A DNA stretch of 64,000 nt from Nemertoderma westbladi (lineage: Eukaryota; Xenacoelomorpha; Nemertodermatida; Nemertodermatidae): contig JAUCBJ010007712.1 of NCBI GenBank assembly GCA_032718475.1, positions 1 through 64,000 on the forward strand, read 5' to 3'. The first letter of the stretch is position 1. Each line of letters starts with the position of its first letter. Both the position numbers and the translations under genes were made by a program. Under the pieces are notes generated by a model. The model was not told where the DNA came from. It saw only the letters and a list, made by a program, of their open reading frames with translations, and made no database searches. This document shows positions 20,893-32,339 of the stretch, in pieces.

Positions 20893-23800
20893 TTACGTGA
20901 TGGAGTCCCTAGATATTTGTCGAATTAGGGAAGTGGTCGTAGGAAGAGTATCTTGCCTTCCATGGTTTCCGGACAGTTTTCGGTCTCTTCCCGGTAAACC
21001 TAAACGACCAGCTGGGCGATTAGGCCGTCGTGATATTTCCTCCGCTCCCTTGGCCTGTCTAATCTCCGCCGCGGCAAGACGAGGAGGCCATTCTTCTTCT
21101 TCTTTACTTAGGGAGTCGGGTCCACCCAACCAGCCGGGAGTATCTATCCGTTCTTGAGGAGTTACTCCTCTGGAAGCGATGTCGGCTAGATTAATCGTCT
21201 CGGGTCGATGTCTCCATTGATCTACATTGGAGTTGATATCGTCGCTATCTGAGGAGTATGTTGTTCCCTCAGTGGCTTCGTCCACCTCACTGCTCTCCTC
21301 TTCCCAAGCTTTTACTTGAAGTATCCGGTCTTGTGGCAGTCTTTCTTCAAGGGTTCTGCGGGAAGGGCCAGTGAAGTACCAACCTACTCGAGTTCTTACC
21401 GCATAAGGTTGTAATGGCTGCGGTTGAGCAGGCCGTTTCTCTAACGTCTCGAGCGCCTCATGCGCGTTTTGGCCGATAAGGATTTGTACTCCAGGATAAT
21501 CAGTTTGGAATCGAGGTATTCCCAAATGTTGGATGTTCTCGTCCTCGTCCCAGTCATAAGGTTCTACTTGAGTAGTAGCGAAGTTCTTTATTGCCACCAT
21601 TTTTACTGACTCTATACTTTGTTCCCCTAATTTATCCTGTGGAGTGGACAATGCGCCGATATAATAATCTGCCATTAAGGTAGATTTCCAAACCTGCATA
21701 ATTCCGGACATATTTAACTTAGTTCGGAATTTGGGTTGTCCAGCAAAAATATCCTCGGCTAACTCCTTGTCGATGAATGTTCCGGTGCTACCTGAGTCAA
21801 GGAGGGCGTTCACTATGTAACTTTTGTTGGGACCGTGAACTCTTACCTGGACTACCGGAAATTCTCGTATTCCTATGTTGGATGTTGGAGTTTTCCGAGA
21901 TGGTTGCTTGTCCAAGGAGGTTGATGGAAACTCCGTGTCGTTGTCCTTTTCGTACGTAAGTGCTCGATACACTGCGGTGTTTATTAGATAACAGGATTCG
22001 TTGGCATCAGAGAATTCGTCAGTATAGAATCCTTCCCACTCAGAACTTTGGTCAGTGTCGTTCACATCACTGAATTGGACATGTGATTTGGGCTCACTTA
22101 CCTGACTCGGGTGGTTTCGTTCGAATTCTGTGTGCAATAAGCTATGATGTTTCGCGCCGCACTTAGCACACCTTGCGTTATAGTAACAGGTTCGCCGCTG
22201 GTGTCCGCGTCTGAGACAGTTAGAACACAACCGCTTATCCCACAGGACTCCACGTCTACCTGCCAGGGATTTCTTTAGGAATTCTGCACACACCCTCAAA
22301 CGGTGGGGCCCGTCGCACAGCGCACATTTTGGTTTGATGTTACTCACTTTAACTTGGGCAATGTTATGCACTTTGGTTCTTTCTTCGGGCTTTCTTACCT
22401 GAATTCTTTTGGGAGACTGAGGAGGGGTCTTAGTGAGCTTGTCTCTCCTATCATTGGTTCGAGGCTGGTATTTACTTACGTCTCTCAGGGTTTTGTGGTC
22501 ATCGTAAGATCTTGCTGTGTCTTTCCCGCTGTCCTCTTCATGGGAGGTCTGGCTTTCGCCGTCGTCAGTATAACATACGGGTATTATTCTTTTCCTAGAA
22601 ACGGGTTTTTCACTTACCTGATTTTCCGATGTTTTTTCCCTGGATTGCTTTATTAGTTGTAGTTTGACCTCACGGTCTAGGAATGACATGAGATCCGCCA
22701 TGGTGGGGCTCCGTCGTTGTTGCTCCATCATATACAACACTTTCTTGTCCCAACGTGTACATACTCCCCCCTTTGGCAAAGTAGAGACAATGGCTCCGAT
22801 AACCATGGAACTCTGATATTCATGGGACTTACCTAACCAATCCAATTGCCTACAGATTTCTTGAATCTCATCGGAAAACTCTATAATCTCGTTACTAAGG
22901 AACTTTCGGGGAGCTACCAGTTTTGCATACAAATACTTAGCGATGTTATCCTTATTACCATACCTGATGTTTAGGGTATCCCAAACTTGTCTTAATCCAT
23001 CTGGATGTCCAATAAACTTTAACGCCATTAACTTGGGAGATCCTTCCAAACACTCGATGAGGTATCTAAGTTTCTCTCCGTTAGATAGCACAGAGTTCTG
23101 TATGTTATCTTTGTAATATTCATTAAAAGGTAACCATTTCATCTCATCTCCATTGAATTTGACGATTTCTCCCTCTTTGACCGCTTGGCGGGCTTCTGTT
23201 CTAGCCATTTGACGCGTAAAGCTTTCTTGGGCCATCGTGTTATTAAATATCGAATTATCGGTATATAAATTTCTCGAATTATTATCAGGTCTATAGGGAA
23301 TATCATTACCAACAGGTTTATAATCTCCCTTAATAGGGTTTACTATAGGAGTTTCTACTTCGCTAGCAGTATATACGCGTGTAGGCGACACACCTTGCGC
23401 ATGATATACTTCAGACCTAACAGGTTGACACATGGTTACAGGGGGTGTTTCTACTTCGCTAGCAGTATATATGCGTGTAGGCGACACACCTTGCGCATGA
23501 TATACTTCAGACCTAACAGGTTGACGCATGGTTACAGGGGGTGTTGGTATACCCCTTTGTAAATTTACTAACTTATCGCATTCTGACGCGATACTCTGTT
23601 GCACCTCTTGCAATGCTAACCTACTTTCCCTTACTGTGCCCTTGAACTGCTTAACAGTCTCTTCCAACTCCCGGACCTGCTGGGAGGAGCACAAACAGTG
23701 TTCCCTCAGCTGCTCGAGCAGGAGACCCATCTCCCGTCGCCCCTCAGCTACCCACTCGACCGCCGAAGCGGGAGTCGCCAACGTAGTGGCGGGCGAGCGA

Positions 23801-24291
23801 GAGACGACGGGCGATAAATTCTTGATATCATCTCGCTCGGCGTCCAGGATGGGTTCAGACTCGGGAACAGTCCTACTGGGCACAGGTATTTTAGTACTGT
23901 GCAAAGGGAATTTGGTAGTAGGTTTGGGAAGTACAGGTGTCTCTATCACCGAAGGGGTGTTTTCGAGAACAGGCCTAATTATTTCCGGTTCATCTACCAT
24001 AGTAGGGAGTCTGCTTACGGTAACATTTCGGTCTGTGGGTTCTGTACTACCTACGGCTGTGCTAGCTAGTTGTCTTCCAACAGCTGGAGGCAAATCAGGC
24101 AACTTCCGACGGGGAGACGTTCTGTTACGCCTACTGAGACGAGATCTATTTCCTCCACCTTCGGGATCTTTTATATCACCTTCATCGGAGGAGGCAAATC
24201 CCTGTCTTCTGATTTGTCTCCTCAAGTCTGCTTCTGCCACTGCCTCTGCCGCTTTTCTTTCCGCTTCTGCTGTTGCCATTGCCTCTGCCAC
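20893..24291 (-). CDS. BEL/Pao Gag-protease polyprotein with deleted Pol
   Basis: 1132 codons, no internal stop. Residues 1-30 are Ala/Glu-rich and helical. 31-250 is low-complexity with a predicted helical stretch near 176-245. 251-282 and 283-314 are a 32-residue direct repeat. About 376-550 is the Gag core of DUF1759 type (IVKFNGDEMKWLPFNEYY). Three zinc knuckles follow: C656/C659/H663/C668, C689/C692/H697/C702 and C708/C711/H715/H720. An aspartic protease carries the active-site LLDSGSTGTFI (D832) and the ILIG strand at 937-940. At 969-975 the GWYFTG motif that normally leads into reverse transcriptase is present. After an acidic linker (about 995-1024) the sequence jumps to a WRHRPETINLADIASRG block and GGPDSL...EEEWP. 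Those blocks are the distal RNase H end of BEL/Pao Pol. RT, most of RNase H and integrase are absent. The start chosen is the first ATG of the frame. Confidence 0.9.
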   Translation of the reverse strand: MAEAMATAEAERKAAEAVAEADLRRQIRRQGFASSDEGDIKDPEGGGNRSRLSRRNRTSPRRKLPDLPPAVGRQLASTAVGSTEPTDRNVTVSRLPTMVDEPEIIRPVLENTPSVIETPVLPKPTTKFPLHSTKIPVPSRTVPESEPILDAERDDIKNLSPVVSRSPATTLATPASAVEWVAEGRREMGLLLEQLREHCLCSSQQVRELEETVKQFKGTVRESRLALQEVQQSIASECDKLVNLQRGIPTPPVTMRQPVRSEVYHAQGVSPTRIYTASEVETPPVTMCQPVRSEVYHAQGVSPTRVYTASEVETPIVNPIKGDYKPVGNDIPYRPDNNSRNLYTDNSIFNNTMAQESFTRQMARTEARQAVKEGEIVKFNGDEMKWLPFNEYYKDNIQNSVLSNGEKLRYLIECLEGSPKLMALKFIGHPDGLRQVWDTLNIRYGNKDNIAKYLYAKLVAPRKFLSNEIIEFSDEIQEICRQLDWLGKSHEYQSSMVIGAIVSTLPKGGVCTRWDKKVLYMMEQQRRSPTMADLMSFLDREVKLQLIKQSREKTSENQVSEKPVSRKRIIPVCYTDDGESQTSHEEDSGKDTARSYDDHKTLRDVSKYQPRTNDRRDKLTKTPPQSPKRIQVRKPEERTKVHNIAQVKVSNIKPKCALCDGPHRLRVCAEFLKKSLAGRRGVLWDKRLCSNCLRRGHQRRTCYYNARCAKCGAKHHSLLHTEFERNHPSQVSEPKSHVQFSDVNDTDQSSEWEGFYTDEFSDANESCYLINTAVYRALTYEKDNDTEFPSTSLDKQPSRKTPTSNIGIREFPVVQVRVHGPNKSYIVNALLDSGSTGTFIDKELAEDIFAGQPKFRTKLNMSGIMQVWKSTLMADYYIGALSTPQDKLGEQSIESVKMVAIKNFATTQVEPYDWDEDENIQHLGIPRFQTDYPGVQILIGQNAHEALETLEKRPAQPQPLQPYAVRTRVGWYFTGPSRRTLEERLPQDRILQVKAWEEESSEVDEATEGTTYSSDSDDINSNVDQWRHRPETINLADIASRGVTPQERIDTPGWLGGPDSLSKEEEEWPPRLAAAEIRQAKGAEEISRRPNRPAGRLGLPGRDRKLSGNHGRQDTLPTTTSLIRQISRDSIT

Positions 24292-25540
24292 CTTCCTTTC
24301 AAGACACTGTCCAAGTCTAATTTTGTTTGTACAGTTGAATGCCTACTGCTATATTACAGCTAAAGCAAGTCTAGTAATTCAGTAAGACTGTTGGCCTAGT
24401 ACCGGCAATTAACTACAATATATTAGGATACCGGTATACACTTATAGTATATATAAGTATTGCGGGCTAGGTTTGTTACAGAGTACCGGTATATAATTTC
24501 AGTACAAATATATACAAATATATATTAAGCCTATTATAGATACCGGTATATCAATTATTTAGGATAGTTGAATTTCTGAAATTATAAGGTTACTTAGTTA
24601 CTTGAGTTTACTCTATTACCGTTATTCAAGCAGTAGTCCAACTGATATTGAGACCTAATTGTTGTATGATAGGCCTACTGGTTTATAAATCTTTTGAGTT
24701 GATTTATAATATATATATACCCTGATAAGGGGTTTGTTACAAGATTGAAATAGGTGTTACTATTTCTGGGAAATATCACTACACAGAAGCTGTGCGCTTT
24801 CAGTGAAGTGCTACTTAGTGGACACTAAAACGAATAATTCTACTGGCCTAAGTTACTTATCTACTAATTACGTAATATATGGTTGAGATTACAATCTCTA
24901 ATAAACACACAAAACGGTACGTACAGATTTTTAGGGCAATTTTACAGGGAAACTACTAACCAGTCTAACAAAGGGTTAGAACTTCTGGCTATTACAACGA
25001 ACAGGATACTACGGTATTTGAAAATAATAAGTAGAAGTAAATACTGCGTTGTCTAGATAGGAAAGTACCACCGCCTGACGACCTACAGCCGTATCGCTAT
25101 AGGTACAACGTTATGTATCTACGGAGTGTTCCTACCTAGAAGTTAATTACCGCCGTCTACCAGAACGAGCGTGCCTATTAACCACTTTACAACACAATAA
25201 TGCCTACACTAATTACTTTCGGAAAGCACTGTACACTAAACCCTAAATTAGGTACAGGTACTTGTAAAAACAGATAACCAGTAGTTAAATATACTTGAAC
25301 AGTTAAAAGAACCACAGCATCTGCTGGAGTGACCGGGGCACTGAGTCACCAGTCTTTACCTACGCCAAGCAGCCCGTGTAGTACTGGGGTTAATTTAACT
25401 ATAACGGTATGTATAACAAACACAATTACTGTAGGAATAAACTTGGGGTCATGAATGTTGCGAGTAATCGCATAAACTCTGAATAATAAATATTACGCTA
25501 CCCGTACAGAATACTCAAATAAAATACAAACCGGATGCTG
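24292..25540. other. 5' leader of the LTR element, noncoding
   Basis: On the sense strand this lies between the 5' LTR and the Gag start. It holds no ORF of interest. It is rich in TACCGGTATA words, including several at 24405-24560. Confidence 0.5.
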
Positions 25541-26040
25541 ACAAACTACCATTAAGCCTAAATAAACCACAGGATGTGCAGATTCCGAAACTTGTTAGTG
25601 AGTATGCGTGCTAATACGGTAGCGCGGCTTATTCTTTACAGGGGGTTGACCTTACAACTTACGAGTTGCCCCAACTTACTAACTGGCACCTATCAGACTC
25701 TCTACACACGCGGCAATCTCTTCAGACCCAACAACAGCTAGGCAACAATCCAGCCTACAAAATATCTAAATAATACTATTACGGTATCTGAACGGACTAT
25801 ACAGACAGTACAGTATAAACGCTGACGGACTACTATCAAGCCTAAATAACCACAGTATATGCAGATTCCGAAACTTGTTAGTGAGTATGCGTGCTAATAA
25901 GGTAGCGCGGCTTATTCTTTATGGGGGTTGACCTTACAACTTACGAGTTGCCCCAACTTACTAACTGGCACCTATCAGACTCTCTACACACGCTGTAATC
26001 TTCAAGCCTAACAACAGTCAGACAACAGTCCAGCCTACAA
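25541..26040 (-). repeat. 282-bp tandem duplication in the LTR-element leader
   Basis: A block from GATTCCGAAACTTGTTAGTG through CCTATCAGACTCTCTACACA occurs at 25581 and again at 25863. The core is nearly identical over about 150 bp, and the flanks are more diverged. It lies in the untranslated leader, where packaging or translation signals would be. Confidence 0.8.
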
Positions 26041-26355
26041 TGATCTGAACAATCTGAGCAGACTTACACGTCTTCAGCTCAATATTAACTTACTAGGAAA
26101 TAAAACTGACAGAAATAAACCTAAGTAAAATCCCAATAAAAACCAGGCGTCCCCGATTTAGTATCAAGACCTACCGGTATACAATAATCAAAATCGAATA
26201 ATACTAATGTACTTGCACAGCAGTACCGGTTATGACAGTTGGGCCTACGGACCTACGGTAGTAGTACCGGTTATGACAGTTGGGCCTACTGACCTACTGG
26301 AGTGCCGGTATTTTCAATCTTATTGCTTACCGCAAATAAGATCGATAGCTATTAT

Positions 26356-27632
26356 TGTACGCGCTTTTATAGACCTTCAGCAGTTTAACCTGCCGAAATT
26401 TATATGTCTTTATTGATAAACTGCCTTTTATAAGATGACAAGATTTAATACAAAAACAAACCAAAAACATTAGCCGAAGCCAGTCCATGCGCGTCCAAAT
26501 GACCCGTTTATAACACCGGGAGACTGGATTCGTGGGCTTAAATTTATTTGCGGTCAAGCCTACTGTATTATTCGATTGATTACTAATATATAATCTCTGA
26601 CAAATATTATTCACTTTCGGGAAATATTAGCAGTTCCTTTTAGGACGCGGCGCTCTACCTATGTAAACAGAGTTATGACTGATACTACACACAACGATAT
26701 GGCTTAAATTTCAAGCATAGGGCGCATTCTTTAGGAATGCTTTATTATCAGATCCAATCACTTTACAATCACGCACGCTACCGGTAACGCACAACACTGC
26801 TCACTGATATGCCGACAGTTACTGACTTTGATCAGGTATAAAGAGATATGCACTGGACTCAGGTAGTGTCTGTCAAACAACATTAGATTCACTACAAACA
26901 CAATAATAAAGTCGCAATTGTTGTACATAACCTTTCTCTCTAACCTGTAGTGTATCAAAGATATTGGGAAAATGTGGGTTGATTATTGATATTCTTCAAC
27001 TAATAACATCCAATTATACTGATACAAATTACAAACAGTAAAAGCAGTATGACGGTAGGTTAAGATATAATTAGATTGCATTGAATTAAGATCGATATAA
27101 AGTGATATGAATCGAGTTGATTTGTTAATAGCGATAATAGCTATGCTTTCTATAATTTAGCCTACTAATGTTCTTACAAAAGGGCAGAAACATTGCGTCA
27201 TTCCAGCCGATCTTCAGGCAGTATGGAACGACATAAACACTGAGTTTGGGAGCTGCTGTAGGTATCTCTTCAAGGAAAACGCAAATCACCCTGATTGGTT
27301 GTTAGACCAAAACAAAGGAACCAGGAGTCCAATGAGAGCTCCCTCCACGTCATCATCCAGCTGGGAGATGTCGTAATCAGAATCCTTCCCTTGACATAGT
27401 GACAGTGAAATGCCGCATTGCGGGTTATGTACCCTGCTACGTCCGCATAAAGCACACATTCAGAAGAATCTATTTTATGTCCGTTAAAAACACTTATACA
27501 GCACCCCGAGGGCTAGGGGATCCAATTATATCTGTAAACGCTTTTACAGCAGGTTTCAGAGTATTTCAGCGTATGGGGGAAAAACTGGATCGCGGGGCGA
27601 AGGACCAGTTGCATCCCACAGAAGCTTTTACA
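26356..27632 (-). repeat. 5' LTR of the BEL/Pao element
   Basis: Identical by eye to 16606-17882. On the sense strand TATAAAAG (26425-26432) and AATAAA (26409-26414) lie near the LTR 3' end, and a CCAAT motif lies near 27288-27302. Which of these are used is not known. Confidence 0.9.
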
Positions 27633-27637
27633 GGTAT
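27633..27637. repeat. Target site duplication, right (GGTAT)
   Basis: Matches 16601-16605. Confidence 0.85.
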
Positions 27638-27762
27638 ACCAGACTGCCTGAGCCTGATGCCACTTTTTTTTAACACATATAGGCCTACTGATATAGGCCT
27701 ATCAGCCTCCTATAGCAGTATAGATACATATATATATATATACGCATCGCATATAAAATTAT

Positions 27763-28620
27763 CTTACTAACTTTCAAAGCCCTCCATACAGCCATAACCG
27801 AGCGCCGGTCTACATAACGGATATGATCACGCTGCAGCACCACGAGCACCACCCTACGCGTAGTACCGCTGCCCCCACACTCGTCGTACCGCGCACCAAA
27901 TGCTCCACTTCTGGCGGTTCTCCGCCTCCCCGACACTATCAGCTATGGAACCAACCAGCCAACTGCCTGCCGAACTTAGAAACGTCAGCGAGATCGAACT
28001 GTTTAAAACTAAATTAAAAACCCATCTTTTTAGATCCGCCTACCATTAAATATCACATACTTTTTAAATTTTATTACAGTATGACAGTATGATCATTTGT
28101 ATTACCGGTACTTTATTATTTTTATCGTACATTTTAACTATACTAGACACCGTTTAACATTGACTCTATATTTTATATCATATATGTTCCGAACTGAACT
28201 TGACGTATTTTATTAATATGTAATATGTGCTTGTCAGTTGTCATTTCATAATTTTATTTTACACCTTATGTTTTTTGAGTTTGGTACACCTTATGATACA
28301 ACTGTATGTCTGTCCTGTATATCCTCTATATTTTTAAGCCCTAAGTAATACCTTTTAATATGCATATTTTTTAACCTACTTATAATTTTACTTATTTTGT
28401 AGGCCCTATAACTTAACTATAGGCCTAGTTATATATTACTACTTGTACTAAATTTACTTACTTATTTAATATGTTCCGATTTTACGCACCACACATTGTA
28501 TCTAGGCCTATACCGGTTTGTCTCGAGCTCTTGCAAATCTCAGCGCCTTAGAGTACGCCACAATTGTAATTTTGGCGCTTTACAAATATATTTATTATTA
28601 TTATTATTATTATAGGCTGC
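27763..28620 (+). pseudogene. CR1/L2-like LINE 3' end, 5'-truncated and frameshifted
   Basis: The coding tail reads HHPTRSTAAPTLVVPRTK, then in shifted frames FWRFSASPTLS and LPAELRNVSEIELFKTKLK with THLF before a TAA at about 28048. This is the characteristic end of ORF2 in CR1/L2-type LINEs (a VPRT block, a LWN.LP block, and F...LK.HLF). The 3' end near 28545-28613 reads GCGCCTTAGAGTACGCC ... TTGGCGCTTTACAAATA followed by (ATT)n, the usual tail of these LINEs. At least two frameshifts kill it. It is a different family from the LINE remnants at 3.4 and 58.7 kb. Confidence 0.8.
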
Positions 28621-30786
<2,166 letters not shown>

Positions 30787-31810
30787 GATGGTGTTTGATT
30801 GTGTCATTCAGCGACTTAAGATTCTCGAAGTTTACAATATGAAGGAAGTTAAACTAAAATACTGCGGGAAATACTTTAACTCAGAGCAGGTTTCCCCAAC
30901 CATCGACCAGATCGACCACTCTTTCGGGGCCACCCATCCCGGCATCTACGACTCCACGCATCATCTCTTCACCCTCAACTTCCGCGGGTTGTCTTTCTCC
31001 TTCCCTATACAATCCCACTTCGAGCCGCACTACGTACAAGGACTCGGTTCGATAAAGTTCCCCAACGGTTCGTCGCCCAGTGTGAACCGGATGCGGATCT
31101 ACAGCGGCAACTCGGCGAGCGACACAGTCCCACCGCCGCTCCCGTTCAACTGCTTCCTCGGGCTCACCTACACAGAGGAGGCCCGAGTCCTAGTGGATGG
31201 TGATTCCATTACCGGCATCAGTTTGGTGCTCATCAAGGAGCTATCGTCGCCTCTCCTCCGAACTAAAGATAAACTCCAGTCGGTTCGACGCGACGTAAAG
31301 TTCGGCGACCATTGTCAGGATATAGTTAGTGCCTTGGGGGCGCCGCAGAGGATCTTCTACAAGTCGGAAGATAAAATGAGAATCCACGTGCCATCCTCGC
31401 GGCGAAACAGTTGCAAAAAGTCGCCGTCGGATTTCATTTATAATTATTTTGCTTTGGGAATCGACGTTTTGTTTGACGGGGTTTCGTTGGAAGCCGTTAA
31501 GTTTATTCTGCACACCAACTTCCCGGGTCATTATAACTTCGATATTTACTACCGGTGTTTGTTTAGCGTCGCGTGCGGCGGTTCCGACGGCGTGGTGAAC
31601 GTGACCGCGTTGAGTCGCTGGGACGAGGTGCAGCGGTTGGGGTTGACCACCTCGAATAGACCCGTCGTACTCAATCGGGCCTCGTCTACCAACACATCGA
31701 ACCCCTTCGGCTCGACTTTCTGCTACGGATTCAAACAAATGATATTCGAGGTGATGCCGAATAACCACATTGCCTCTTTAACTATCTATAAGTCTCGCAA
31801 CGAAACTTAA
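30787..31810 (+). CDS. PHAF1: PHAF1 exon 2 (rest of the protein)
   Basis: Encodes residues 66 to about 406 and the TAA stop. Family blocks in order: EVKLKYCGKYFNSE, PTIDQIDHSFGATHPGIYDS, LNFRGLSFSFP, a YSGNS block, FGDHCQDIVSALG, FYKSEDKMRIH, LHTNFPGHYNFDIYYRC, the NPFGSTFCYG and MIFEV segment, and NNHIASLTIY. Length agrees with the animal family (a little over 400 residues). All remaining coding sequence is in this one exon, whereas vertebrate orthologues are split into many. Codons at about 30890-31720 are C/G-ending and contrast with the AT-rich surroundings. The frame has no lesion, so the gene is probably functional. Confidence 0.93.
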
Positions 31811-32338
31811 TGCAGCAAACATTCCCTTCTCGCGTCTTGTTGTGACGGTAAATTTTCTTACGCTGCTGTAAGCTTTTGCGTTTCTGGCACTTGCGGGAAT
31901 TATTTTTCTCTCAGTTGTTTTGTATTATACAGGACGGTGCAGAGATACACTTGCCTTGTTGAGTGAACGTTCTGCTAAGAGTTTTATTAGTTCAATTTCC
32001 AACGGACATGGACTATAATTTGACCCGCTAATAATACGGTACTGGCTATTTTGGCTATATTTAATTAAATATTACATTTTGTGCATTAATTATTGTTTGT
32101 ATATAATACGGAACAGCTTTATATTTGATTAAGTAAATTATATTATTGTATCTCACGTTTCCTCCTTGAAATATTGCAATAACATTTTAATTAAACTGAT
32201 AACATACCGATTAATGTGTTTGGTTTATATTAATTGTATTACTTTTTGTGTTTTATGAATATCTACCGGATTTTCATCTCTTTTTATGTTTGTAATTAAT
32301 TATTGTTATAAATAATGTAAATTTCCAAACCCAAATGT
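31811..32338 (+). other. PHAF1 3' flank
   Basis: AT-rich, with no further gene. I find no AATAAA before the 32-bp array. ATTAAA variants occur near 32064 and 32197 and could serve as polyadenylation signals. Confidence 0.35.
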
Positions 32339-32339
32339 T

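Larger units (their letters stand above)
16606..27632 (-). mobile_element. BEL/Pao LTR retrotransposon, pol-deleted, about 11.0 kb
   Basis: Two 1277-bp LTRs at a fixed offset of 9750 bp enclose an 8473-bp interior, flanked by GGTAT on both sides. Sense is the minus strand: 5' LTR at 26356-27632, a leader of about 2 kb, a Gag-protease ORF at 24291-20893, noncoding and small-ORF DNA, 3' LTR at 16606-17882. No reverse transcriptase palm, YxDD box or integrase HHCC/DDE region is readable in any frame, so the copy cannot replicate alone. Its apparently identical LTRs and intact target duplication mean it moved recently, presumably with enzymes from a full-length relative. No TGG-type primer-binding site adjoins the 5' LTR (the interior begins ATAATAGCTATCG on the sense strand). 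A short purine run, GGGAGCGG, precedes the 3' LTR. Confidence 0.9.

Noticed and set aside
23528-24385. 285-codon plus-strand ORF opposite the Gag N terminus
   Set aside because: Antisense shadow of the Gag frame; no domain of its own, and the minus strand has clear zinc knuckles and protease.
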